DNA of 64,000 nucleotides, taken from assembly GCA_964569225.1 (NCBI GenBank), contig CAZMTU010000002.1:6854-70853 (forward strand). Direction: 5' to 3'. This document shows, in pieces, positions 26,587-34,826 of the stretch. The position numbers and the translations under genes were made by a program. This stretch comes from CAKSQF01 sp964569225. GTDB taxonomy: Bacteria; Bacillota; Clostridia; Oscillospirales; CAG-272. Below the pieces are notes generated by a model that was not told where the DNA came from, did no database searches, and was given only the letters and a program-made list of their open reading frames with translations. Position 1 is the stretch's first letter. Each line of letters opens with the position of its first letter.

Positions 26587-26757
26587 ATGCAACTCCCTTT
26601 TTTTATTTTCAATTCCTATATATTGTAGCATGTTCATCTATGGGGGTCAAGCCTGCGTCAGATAAATTTGGAAAATTCTATTTTTAAAGATCTATTGTTT
26701 ATTCTGAGTTCACAAACCGGTGCTACAATATGGCATATTTTTATAGGGGAGAATAAA

Positions 26758-29700
26758 ATGCTGAGCCTTACCAATATTGTAAAAGAGTACCGAACAGGCG
26801 ATACGGTCGTAGCTGCCCTGAAAGGGGTTTCCATTGATTTTCGTGAGCATGAATTCGTATCTATTTTGGGGCATTCCGGCTGCGGAAAAACCACACTGCT
26901 GAATATCATCGGAGGACTGGACCAATATACAACCGGCGATCTTGTGATCAACGGAAAATCCACAAAGGAATTCAAAGACGCGGACTGGGACGCCTATCGG
27001 AATCACTCGATCGGCTTTGTCTTTCAGTCCTACAATCTGATTCCTCACCAAACTGTGCTGGCCAATGTAGAGCTGGCGCTGACGCTTTCAGGCGTATCCA
27101 AGGCGGAGCGCCGTCAGCGGGCAATTGACGCCTTGACCAAAGTCGGGCTTGCCGATCAAATTCATAAAAAGCCCAACCAAATGTCCGGCGGTCAGATGCA
27201 GCGGGTTGCCATCGCGCGGGCGCTGGTAAACAACCCTGATATCCTGCTGGCGGATGAACCTACCGGCGCGCTGGACTCCGCCACCTCCGTTCAGATCATG
27301 GATATCCTGAAAGAGATTTCCAAAGACAAGCTGATCATCATGGTCACTCACAATCCGGAGCTGGCAGAGCTTTATTCTTCTCGGATCGTGCGGCTTCAGG
27401 ACGGACTGATTGTAAGCGATTCGCGGCCTTACACACCGAATCAGGAATCAACGTCCTCCGTTTCCTTATCCGCCGCAGAAACCGCCAATCAGAAAAGGTC
27501 GGATCAAAAGAAAAAAACGAAGCGGGTCAAAAACAAATCCATGTCCTATTTCACCGCTCTCTCGCTGTCAATGAATAATCTAATGACCAAAAAGGGCAGG
27601 ACCTTTCTTACCTCCTTCGCGGGTTCTATCGGCATAATCGGAATCGCACTGATTCTTTCGCTTTCTAACGGCATTGATCTCTATATTCAGCGGGTTCAGG
27701 AAGATACGCTTTCCTCCTATCCGCTTTCGATCCAGCAAACAAGCGTAGATATGACTTCCATGATGACCTCCATGATGGGACTGTCTACGAACGCGGGCAA
27801 TCATGAAAACGACGCCGTATATACCAATGCTATCGTGTATGAAATGATGAAAACCATGATGGATGAGATCAAAATCAATGATCTGGCATCCTTCAAAACA
27901 TTTATTGAAAGCGGCGACAGCAATATCAAAGACTATCTTTCCGCTATTCAATACACCTACGGTATCCCGCTGTATGTCTATGCTTCCGATCCAGAGGAAA
28001 TGCTGCTGGTAAATCCCTCTCAGGTGCTGGCAGACGCCTTTCAGGCAGCCCACATGACCGCAATGGTTGCTATGGCAAATTTCAATATTTGGTCGGAAAT
28101 GCTGGATAATACTGATTTGATTCATTCGCAATATGATCTGCTACAAGGAAAATGGCCGGAAAAGTATGATGAGATCGTGCTGGTCGTGGATGAAAACAAT
28201 GAAGTTTCCGATTTGACGCTTTATTCGCTGGGATTAAAGGACCCGGACGAACTAAATCAGATGATTCTTTCCGCTCAGAAGGGTGAAGCCTTCGACAACA
28301 CCTCTGAAGTCTATTCCTACGACGATATTTTGAACCTGACCTTCAGGGCGGTATTGCCTACCGATCAGTACGTCCAACAGGCCGACGGAAGCTGGCTGTA
28401 TCAGGGCGACAACCTCTCTTTTATGAAAAATCTCATCTCCAATGGCTTGGAACTGAAGGTTGTCGGTATTCTGCGCCCCAGCGAAAATGCCGTTTCCACC
28501 AGCATTTCAGGCAATATCGGTTATCTTTCCTCTCTCACCGAGGAAATGATCCGCCGTGCAGAGTCCAGCGCCATCGTTCAGCAGCTAAAATCCAATCCAG
28601 ATATTGATGTAACCAACGGATTGGAATTCAACTACGGTCAGTATGATCATCTGGACGAAGCACAAAAGGCAGCTTATTTTGATCAGTATGTCGCCGGATT
28701 AGACGATGCCAAGAAGGCTGAACTGATGCTGGCAATGCTCTCTACCATGTCCGGGGAGGCGCTTTCCAAGCTGGTGGACGAACGGACAGCCTCTATGACG
28801 CGGGAAGAAATGCTGCAAAAAATTAATGAAAATCTCACCATAGACTCACTGGTACGGCAGATTCAACTGAAAATGATCAAGCTGTCTGTAGCGCAAATGA
28901 TTGCCGCCAACCCCGAATATGCTGAATATTTTGCTGATATGAGCGATGACGACCTGCTTGCCATGGCAGAAGAACAAGCAGGCGCGGCCAGTCCGGAGGA
29001 ACAAGCGGCACAGCTTCAGCAATTTCTTGCCGCGTCAGACGATCAGACATTATTGGAGCTGGTCAAGCTGATCTACGCCGAACAGATTGCCACCGATTAT
29101 GAAAACACCGTACTGGCAGAATACGCCGCTATGAGTGAAGCAGCGCTTGCGGTGCAATTTGATATGGAATATGCCGAAAAAACGCCGCAAGACAAGGTGC
29201 AGCTCTATGATGCATATATGCCGGTACAGGTATCTGAAAACACCTATGAGGAAGTACTGGCGGCACTGGGTTCCGCCGACCTTTCCTCTCCTGTTTCCAT
29301 CAACCTTTACCCTAAGGATTTCGCAGCCAAAGAAGCCATTGAAGAAATCATTTCCGAATATAACGAGGGAAAAGAAGAAAGCCAGCAAATTTCTTATACC
29401 GACTACGTAGGCTTGCTGATGTCCTCCGTTTCAACTATCGTAAGCTTTGTTTCATATGCCCTCATTGCCTTCGTCTCCATTTCACTGGTAGTTTCATCCA
29501 TCATGATCGGCATTATCACTTATATTTCCGTGTTGGAACGGACCAAGGAAATCGGTATCCTCCGTGCCATCGGCGCTTCCAAGCGAGATATATCCCGTGT
29601 ATTCAACGCCGAAACGCTGATCGTAGGATTAGTTGCCGGTGTGCTGGGCATCTTGGTCAGCCTGCTGTTCTGTCTTCCTATCAATTTGATCATCAGCGCG

Positions 29701-29850
29701 CTTGCCGATGTAAACAATATTGCCTCTATGCCGTGGCTCGGCGCTGTAATTCTTATCGCGCTCAGCGTGGTATTGACCACTATTGCCGGTCTGATCCCTT
29801 CAAGGCTTGCCGCGAAGAAGGATCCCGTTGTGGCGCTGCGCAGCGAATAA
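26758..29850 (+). CDS. Fused ABC exporter, ATPase plus FtsX permease, 1030 aa
   Basis: Residues 1-225 are a MacB-type ATPase with Walker A GHSGCGKTT, signature MSGGQMQR and Walker B LLADEPTGALD. One membrane helix follows at about 283-305, then a very large extracytoplasmic segment of about 580 residues, then three C-terminal FtsX helices near 895-925, 955-980 and 992-1012. It is a complete half-transporter that would dimerise, like MacB, but the extracytoplasmic part is longer than usual and rich in acidic and helical sequence. AGGGGAG sets the start at 26758. Substrate unknown; export of a peptide or lipid, or bacitracin-type resistance, is possible. Confidence 0.9.
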   Translation: MLSLTNIVKEYRTGDTVVAALKGVSIDFREHEFVSILGHSGCGKTTLLNIIGGLDQYTTGDLVINGKSTKEFKDADWDAYRNHSIGFVFQSYNLIPHQTVLANVELALTLSGVSKAERRQRAIDALTKVGLADQIHKKPNQMSGGQMQRVAIARALVNNPDILLADEPTGALDSATSVQIMDILKEISKDKLIIMVTHNPELAELYSSRIVRLQDGLIVSDSRPYTPNQESTSSVSLSAAETANQKRSDQKKKTKRVKNKSMSYFTALSLSMNNLMTKKGRTFLTSFAGSIGIIGIALILSLSNGIDLYIQRVQEDTLSSYPLSIQQTSVDMTSMMTSMMGLSTNAGNHENDAVYTNAIVYEMMKTMMDEIKINDLASFKTFIESGDSNIKDYLSAIQYTYGIPLYVYASDPEEMLLVNPSQVLADAFQAAHMTAMVAMANFNIWSEMLDNTDLIHSQYDLLQGKWPEKYDEIVLVVDENNEVSDLTLYSLGLKDPDELNQMILSAQKGEAFDNTSEVYSYDDILNLTFRAVLPTDQYVQQADGSWLYQGDNLSFMKNLISNGLELKVVGILRPSENAVSTSISGNIGYLSSLTEEMIRRAESSAIVQQLKSNPDIDVTNGLEFNYGQYDHLDEAQKAAYFDQYVAGLDDAKKAELMLAMLSTMSGEALSKLVDERTASMTREEMLQKINENLTIDSLVRQIQLKMIKLSVAQMIAANPEYAEYFADMSDDDLLAMAEEQAGAASPEEQAAQLQQFLAASDDQTLLELVKLIYAEQIATDYENTVLAEYAAMSEAALAVQFDMEYAEKTPQDKVQLYDAYMPVQVSENTYEEVLAALGSADLSSPVSINLYPKDFAAKEAIEEIISEYNEGKEESQQISYTDYVGLLMSSVSTIVSFVSYALIAFVSISLVVSSIMIGIITYISVLERTKEIGILRAIGASKRDISRVFNAETLIVGLVAGVLGILVSLLFCLPINLIISALADVNNIASMPWLGAVILIALSVVLTTIAGLIPSRLAAKKDPVVALRSE

Positions 29851-29871
29851 AGCGATTAACCATCCGTCTAA

Positions 29872-29910
29872 ATCAAACGCCCCGACGCAAATTGCGTCGG
29901 GGCGTTTGAT
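29872..29910. terminator. Bidirectional terminator between exporter and bioY
   Basis: ATCAAACGCCCCGACGCAA and TTGCGTCGGGGCGTTTGAT form a long perfect stem between two convergent genes. Confidence 0.9.
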
Positions 29911-29922
29911 GTATCACGCGCA

Positions 29923-30477
29923 TTACAGCTTCAAATATTTGCTCAGACGATTGGTCAGCAGGCAGGCTACTACAATTTTCAGGAGATCGGGCAGCAAAAA
30001 AGGAATCACGCAAAGAGAAAGCGCCTTTCCCACTGTAATAGCGCCGGTATTTTGCGTATACAGCAAAATATACCAGACCGTACCAAAAAGGTAGCAAACC
30101 GCTGTCCCGCCTATCATGCCTACCGCAAGCGCCCAAATTTTACGGCCGAAAAAGTGAATCATCACACCTGTAACCAACGCAATGAAAATAAATCCAATAA
30201 TATATCCTCCAGTAGTGCCAAGCAGCACTCCAATTCCGCCTCTTCCGCCGCTGAATACCGGCAGTCCGATGGCGCCAAGCGCTATGTAAAGAAGAACAGA
30301 AATACTTCCCCACTTCAGTCCTAACATCCCGACCGCAATGTAAACAGCAAGCGTTTGCAGCGTAATTGGGATCGGTCCTATGGGAAATTGGGGAATCAGC
30401 GCGCATACCACAATCAGCGCGGTAAAAAGCGCGGTACAGACCATTGCGTAAACTGTTTTGTTTCTTTTCATTTTCAA
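29923..30477 (-). CDS. bioY: BioY biotin transporter, substrate-binding membrane component
   Basis: The roughly 184-residue membrane protein has about six helices and the BioY signatures GPIPITLQTLAVYIA and GAIGLPVFSGGRGGIGVLLG with the GTTGGYIIGF segment. It binds biotin and works alone or with the shared ECF ATPases. The best start is TTG at 30477, 6 nt after GAAAGG; ATG at 30471 is the alternative. The operator at 30477-30508 covers the ribosome site and start, so BirA should control it. No EcfAT genes are nearby. Confidence 0.95.
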   Translation of the reverse strand: MKMKRNKTVYAMVCTALFTALIVVCALIPQFPIGPIPITLQTLAVYIAVGMLGLKWGSISVLLYIALGAIGLPVFSGGRGGIGVLLGTTGGYIIGFIFIALVTGVMIHFFGRKIWALAVGMIGGTAVCYLFGTVWYILLYTQNTGAITVGKALSLCVIPFLLPDLLKIVVACLLTNRLSKYLKL

Positions 30478-30508
30478 TGTAAACCTTTCTTTATTGATTG
30501 GTTTACAT
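30477..30508 (-). promoter_or_regulatory. BirA operator
   Basis: ATGTAAACC (30477-30485), a 14-nt spacer and GGTTTACAT (30500-30508) form a perfect 9-base inverted repeat that matches the known BirA operator (TTGTAAACC-N14 to N16-GGTTTACAA). It begins within the -10 element and ends at the start codon of bioY. Confidence 0.93.
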
Positions 30509-30535
30509 TATAGCAAATCTATCCTCTATTGTCAA
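30507..30535 (-). promoter_or_regulatory. bioY promoter
   Basis: On the minus strand TTGACA (30535-30530), a 17-nt spacer and TATAAT (30512-30507) form a perfect consensus promoter. The last two bases of the -10 element are shared with the BirA operator, so repression by occlusion is expected. Confidence 0.9.
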
Positions 30536-30549
30536 CCGTTTTAATAAAA

Positions 30550-31017
30550 TTAGTCGACATTTTTTTTAGATTCTAACCACAAAAGATATTTTTTACGTTC
30601 AATGCCGCAGGAAAAACCGCCTAATTCACCGTTTGTTCGAACTACCCTGTGGCAAGGAATCAGAATCAGAAGAGGATTGGCTCCTACCGCTTTTCCCACC
30701 GCTCTGCAAGCCGCCGGCATTCCAATGGCATGGGCAATTTCACTATAACTGACCGTTTTACCGTATGGAATGGTTTGAAGCGCTTTCCATACCCGCTGCT
30801 GAAACAATGTTCCCCTGGGCGAAAGCGGCAGATCAAATATGGGACGACAGCCGGCAAAATACTCGGTCAACGCCTGCTTTGCCCGCTCGATCAATGGGCA
30901 GCCGCATACTTCTTCAGTTAGCGGCGATTGATCTGTAAACATTACCGAAGTCAGCGCGCCTGCCTCCGCTTCAATCCGTAGATTTCCCAGCGGAGTAGCG
31001 CAATATCCGTAACTCAT
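30550..31017 (-). CDS. ogt: Methylated-DNA-[protein]-cysteine S-methyltransferase
   Basis: The 155-residue repair protein removes O6-alkyl groups from guanine. The active site PCHRVV, the helix-turn-helix with YGKTVSYSEIAHAIG and the GGFSCGIERK segment are complete. Start ATG at 31017 overlaps the stop of the upstream lipoprotein gene as ATGA, so the two are coupled. The longer upstream frame reads antisense-like sequence and is not real coding. Confidence 0.95.
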   Translation of the reverse strand: MSYGYCATPLGNLRIEAEAGALTSVMFTDQSPLTEEVCGCPLIERAKQALTEYFAGCRPIFDLPLSPRGTLFQQRVWKALQTIPYGKTVSYSEIAHAIGMPAACRAVGKAVGANPLLILIPCHRVVRTNGELGGFSCGIERKKYLLWLESKKNVD

Positions 31018-31700
31018 TTTACTACCGTTCCTCCCCATTCTACCGCGGTAAAGCCCTTCCGCGCAATTTCCTCGGCTGCGGGCGGCACCGGTTCGGCTAT
31101 TTCTACCGGCGCGTCCACCGGTATCAGCGTCATAAACAGGCGTATCAGTTTGTCGGGAGCGGGATTGATGTAATAAACAGCAGCGGCAAGATAATTCGGA
31201 TCGTTGAAGATGACAAGCTGATAGGCATTTGCTTCCATTATAGGCAGCCAATATTCGGCAAACTCCGCTGCTTCGGCTTCGTTCAGCCCCCATTTAGGCA
31301 GCATATCGGCAAGAAAGGCGGACGCTTCGCCCCCTGCCACACAGTAACCTACTGAACGGTCGGGATGATACGCCAAGGATGCTTCCCAAAAAAGATACGG
31401 ATAGCTTTTCCCGTCAGCCGCAAACAGTGTGCCATCTGGGTCAGCATCCACAAGCCATCCGTCATTGTAAAGCGGCTCAGTCACAAGAAATTCACCGTTC
31501 AGATCCAATCTGACCGATATTTCAGAGGACAATTCAGGATAAAGGTAGAGTACCGGCTTATATACAGTTGTTTGATCGTCCATGTTCGGCTCACAGCCGG
31601 TAAAGAGCAGACCGGAGGTCAGCAAAGCAAAACAAAGCGCCAGCGAAAGCAAACAGCGTAAAAATTTGCGGGACAATTTGCGAAGCAACGTATTTTTCAT
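31014..31700 (-). CDS. Predicted lipoprotein with KPVLYLYP motif
   Basis: The 228-residue protein has a lipoprotein signal peptide ending in the lipobox LLFTGC, followed by KPVLYLYPE, a motif seen at the N-terminus of a widespread family of uncharacterised exported proteins. The rest is a compact acidic domain. Function unknown. It is translationally coupled to ogt through an ATGA overlap, which is an unexpected pairing of an envelope protein with DNA repair. Confidence 0.78.
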   Translation of the reverse strand: MKNTLLRKLSRKFLRCLLSLALCFALLTSGLLFTGCEPNMDDQTTVYKPVLYLYPELSSEISVRLDLNGEFLVTEPLYNDGWLVDADPDGTLFAADGKSYPYLFWEASLAYHPDRSVGYCVAGGEASAFLADMLPKWGLNEAEAAEFAEYWLPIMEANAYQLVIFNDPNYLAAAVYYINPAPDKLIRLFMTLIPVDAPVEIAEPVPPAAEEIARKGFTAVEWGGTVVK

Positions 31701-31750
31701 AGAGGTTCTTCCTTTCCGTTAAGCTTATTTACTTGATTTTTATAAAAAGA

Positions 31751-31782
31751 GAGCCTTGCGCAGTCATTTAGACGCAAGGCTC
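31751..31782 (-). terminator. Terminator of the ilvA-ridA operon
   Basis: GAGCCTTGCG and CGCAAGGCTC form a 10-bp stem, followed on the minus strand by TCTTTTTAT. It lies just after the ridA stop codon. Confidence 0.88.
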
Positions 31783-31789
31783 TTCCATT

Positions 31790-32161
31790 TTACAGCTCAG
31801 CGACTACTTCGATCTCTGCCAGTACATTCTTGGGCAGCGTTTTCACCGCCACACAGGAGCGGGCGGGCTTGGAAGTGAAATACTTGCCGTATACAGCGTT
31901 GAACGCGGCAAAATCGTTCATATCCGCAAGAAAGCAGACGGTTTTTACTGCCTTATCCATAGAAGTACCCGCAGCTTCCAATACAGCGGTCAAATTCCTG
32001 CAAATCTGTTCGGTCTGTCCTTCAATAGTCGTTTCCTCTACTGCGCCGGAAGCGGGGTTGATAGCAATCTGACCGGAAGTAAATACCAGCCCGCCGGTCT
32101 TTATTGCCTGAGAGTAAGGCCCGATGGCGTCGGGCGCTGATTCAGTGTATACTTTTTCCAT
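31790..32161 (-). CDS. ridA: RidA family enamine/imine deaminase
   Basis: The 123-residue protein contains the family motifs AIGPYSQAIK, FTSGQIAINP and the catalytic Arg in ARSCVAVKTLPKN. RidA hydrolyses reactive 2-aminoacrylate and 2-aminocrotonate released by PLP enzymes such as threonine deaminase. That enzyme is encoded 151 nt upstream on the same strand, so the pairing is functional. Confidence 0.95.
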   Translation of the reverse strand: MEKVYTESAPDAIGPYSQAIKTGGLVFTSGQIAINPASGAVEETTIEGQTEQICRNLTAVLEAAGTSMDKAVKTVCFLADMNDFAAFNAVYGKYFTSKPARSCVAVKTLPKNVLAEIEVVAEL

Positions 32162-32312
32162 CTTTCTATCTCCTTATTAGATGTTTTAAAGTTCAATTTT
32201 ACTCGATATCGCCTAAAAAATTCATAATTAACTGTCCGAATTCCCGTATATTCAAATGTGTTTTCAGTAATTTTCAGTAAATTCGGTTTAACGCGCCGTT
32301 GACATAAAATTT

Positions 32313-33521
32313 TCACCAATTTTTCTCATCGCTGAGCTTATACCCGGCATCTGCCAATGCCTCAGTAATCTGGCGGATATGCTCAAAGTTTTTAGTTTCC
32401 AGCAGCAAATGCAGGAAACAGCCGGTAATCTCCGACGCATCGCTGGCTCGCTCATGATGCACCGAGATTACATTTCCGCCGTTTTCGGCAATGATTTTGG
32501 ACACAGCCGCAAGCTGTCCGGGTTTATCGGACAGTTCAATGCAAAGATTGCAGGAACGGCCGGATTTTAAAAGTCCCCGTTTAATTACACGGGAAAGAAT
32601 GGTTACATCAATATTGCCGCCCGAAATCACACAAACTACCTTTTTCCCTTCCACCGGAATCTTATGGAACATAACGGCGGCCACCGGTGCGGCGCCTGCC
32701 CCTTCGGCAATCATCTTGTGCTTTTCGATCAGCGACAGGATAGCGGAAGAAATTTCATCCTCCGTAACCGTCACGATCCCATCCAAAAGCTTCGAGCAAT
32801 ATTCAAAGGTATGCTCGCCCGGTTCTTTGACCGCGATCCCATCTGCAACCGTTTTCACCGATTCCAGACGGGTAATTTTCCCGTTAGCAATAGACATCGC
32901 CATACTGGGTGCGCCTGCTGCCTGAACCCCATACACTTTAATATTGGGATTCAGTGCTTTCGCGGCAAATGCGATTCCGGAGCACAGCCCGCCGCCGCCT
33001 ACCGCCGCCACAATAACGTCCGCGTTCGGCAGTTCATCCAAAATCTCCACACCGATAGTCGCTTGACCGGCAATCACATTTTCATCGTCAAAAGGGTGAA
33101 CAAAGGTATAATGACGCGCTGCCTGCAATTCCAGTGCCTTGTTATAGGCGTCGTCATATACGCCGGGCACCATGCAGACCTCCGCACCGTAGCCCTTGGT
33201 CGCCTCCACCTTTAAAATAGGCGCTCCCTCAGGCAGACAGATCAGCGATTTGATCCCATATTTGGTAGCGGCCAGCGCCACGCCCTGCGCATGATTGCCT
33301 GCGGAGCACGCGATCACCCCTCTGGCTTTTTCCTCATCTGAAAGCTGAGAAATTTTGTAAGCTGCCCCTCTGACCTTAAAGGAACCGGTCATCTGAAGAT
33401 TTTCCGGCTTCAGATAAAGCTGACACTCATTTCCCATCAGGGGGGAGGGCACTAATTCGGTATGACGGACCACATCCTTCAGTACAAAGGCAGCATGATA
33501 AACCTTATCAAGCGTTAACAA
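32313..33521 (-). CDS. Threonine ammonia-lyase with ACT domain
   Basis: The roughly 402-residue PLP enzyme has the Lys in TGSFKVRGA, the SAGNHAQGVA loop, the phosphate loop VGGGGLCSG and a single C-terminal ACT domain (CNLCIELSDKPGQLAAVSKI), as in the short IlvA/TdcB-like form. It makes 2-oxobutanoate from threonine, for isoleucine synthesis or catabolism. Start is uncertain: GTG at 33530 touches the ribosome site, so TTG at 33521, 8 nt after AAGGAAG, is preferred. It forms an operon with ridA. Confidence 0.92.
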   Translation of the reverse strand: MLTLDKVYHAAFVLKDVVRHTELVPSPLMGNECQLYLKPENLQMTGSFKVRGAAYKISQLSDEEKARGVIACSAGNHAQGVALAATKYGIKSLICLPEGAPILKVEATKGYGAEVCMVPGVYDDAYNKALELQAARHYTFVHPFDDENVIAGQATIGVEILDELPNADVIVAAVGGGGLCSGIAFAAKALNPNIKVYGVQAAGAPSMAMSIANGKITRLESVKTVADGIAVKEPGEHTFEYCSKLLDGIVTVTEDEISSAILSLIEKHKMIAEGAGAAPVAAVMFHKIPVEGKKVVCVISGGNIDVTILSRVIKRGLLKSGRSCNLCIELSDKPGQLAAVSKIIAENGGNVISVHHERASDASEITGCFLHLLLETKNFEHIRQITEALADAGYKLSDEKNW

Positions 33522-33539
33522 TACAGACACTTCCTTTTG

Positions 33540-34274
33540 TCAGCCGTTCGCTTTTCCGGTAAGCTCCGGCAACGCGGCGGCAAATTCCATGAATTCACGA
33601 AAGGTTCCGTGACTGAGTGTATTATAGCACGCTCCGTCCGGATTTTCAAGATAATCGGTAATTAAATATACCGAAAAACCAAGTTTTTTTGCCGCCATAT
33701 CCTCTTGCAGATTGTTTCCGATCATCATGCAATGCTCAGGTGTTTCCCCTATTTTTTCGAGAATTTCCTGAAAATACCGCAGATTCGGTTTACAATAGCT
33801 GCTGTTTTCATAGGATGTTATCCGGCAAAAATCCTCCGGCTTCAGTCCGGACCAGCCAAGTCTTGTATGTACCGCCGTCATGGGAAACATCGGATTGGTC
33901 GCCAGCACCAGCCGATAGCCTTTAGCCTTAAGCTGCGCGATCAGCTCGGCGGAGGGAAAGCGCTCCCCCATCACCTCCCGCACCTCATCAAACTCATTTC
34001 GATAGAAATCGTTCAGTTCAGCATCCAGCTTCTCCCTGACATCACTGCCCAGCAGCTTTGCGGCCGTTTCCCAAAACACCTCGCAATTAGACCTTTCCCC
34101 GTTATTCGCTATCATGGCGTAGGTCCCCTTCCAAAGCGCATCCGAAAAAGCGTCAGGCGCATAGCCGTATTCCGCCGCTTTCCTACAGATCGCTTTCATA
34201 TACCGCCTCACAAACAGGGTCTGATCCAGCGGACAAAGGGTTCCGTCCAGATCAAAAAACAGGGTTTTTATCAT
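33540..34274 (-). CDS. HAD superfamily hydrolase
   Basis: The 244-residue protein has the HAD nucleophile in LFFDLDGTL, LVLATNPMFP as motif II, a Lys in YCKPNLRYF and MMIGNNLQEDMAA as motif IV. The substrate is unknown. GGAG lies 6 nt before the ATG. It sits upstream of the threonine deaminase gene (10-18 nt gap) and may be cotranscribed. Confidence 0.85.
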   Translation of the reverse strand: MIKTLFFDLDGTLCPLDQTLFVRRYMKAICRKAAEYGYAPDAFSDALWKGTYAMIANNGERSNCEVFWETAAKLLGSDVREKLDAELNDFYRNEFDEVREVMGERFPSAELIAQLKAKGYRLVLATNPMFPMTAVHTRLGWSGLKPEDFCRITSYENSSYCKPNLRYFQEILEKIGETPEHCMMIGNNLQEDMAAKKLGFSVYLITDYLENPDGACYNTLSHGTFREFMEFAAALPELTGKANG

Positions 34275-34299
34275 TTTTTACTCCACTAATTTTTTAGTT

Positions 34300-34737
34300 T
34301 CACTCAGAATCGCTTACAAGCTTGGCGCTGACCGGCGTTTGATCGATGCTTCGGGCAAAATACTGAATAATGTCGCTCCGCCGCACAATACCGATAAAGC
34401 TGCCGCTGTCATCCACTACCGGAACAAAATTCTGTCCCGCCGCGCATTGCAGCAGTTCCTCCATGGAAGTCGTCACCGGCATTGCCTTCACGCGATCCGA
34501 CTTCATAATATCCTTTATCTTCGCTTCGTGAAGCGCCGCCGTCCGCAATTCCCGATCCGCGAGATACCACAGAAAATCCCCTTCGCTGACCGCGCCTAAA
34601 TATTTGCCCTCTCTGGACAAAACCGGAAGCGCGGTAAACCCGCTCTCCCGCAGACATGTCAGTCCGCGGCGCAGGGAAAAATCTTCATACACATAATCCA
34701 CCATGCTTTTAGGCTGCAGAAAAAAAGCTACATTCAA
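34300..34737 (-). CDS. CBS-domain pair protein
   Basis: The 145-residue protein consists of two CBS motifs (LTCLRESGFTALPVLSREGK and SMEELLQCAAGQNFVPVVDD) and little else. Such stand-alone proteins bind adenine nucleotides or c-di-AMP and regulate partners. A TTG start is indicated by GAGGTGA 6 nt upstream. It probably shares a transcript with the HAD gene that follows 25 nt later. Confidence 0.85.
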   Translation of the reverse strand: MNVAFFLQPKSMVDYVYEDFSLRRGLTCLRESGFTALPVLSREGKYLGAVSEGDFLWYLADRELRTAALHEAKIKDIMKSDRVKAMPVTTSMEELLQCAAGQNFVPVVDDSGSFIGIVRRSDIIQYFARSIDQTPVSAKLVSDSE

Positions 34738-34826
34738 TTTGGTTCACCTCATAATTATTATAACGGATAGTCATGAACAGAAGATAAACGAAATTTTCCG
34801 CCGATGTAACAATTTGTCAGGATATT

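Noticed and set aside
30550..31293. Longer 247-aa form of ogt
   Set aside because: The upstream 92 residues are antisense-quality sequence inside the lipoprotein gene; the homologous start is ATG 31017.
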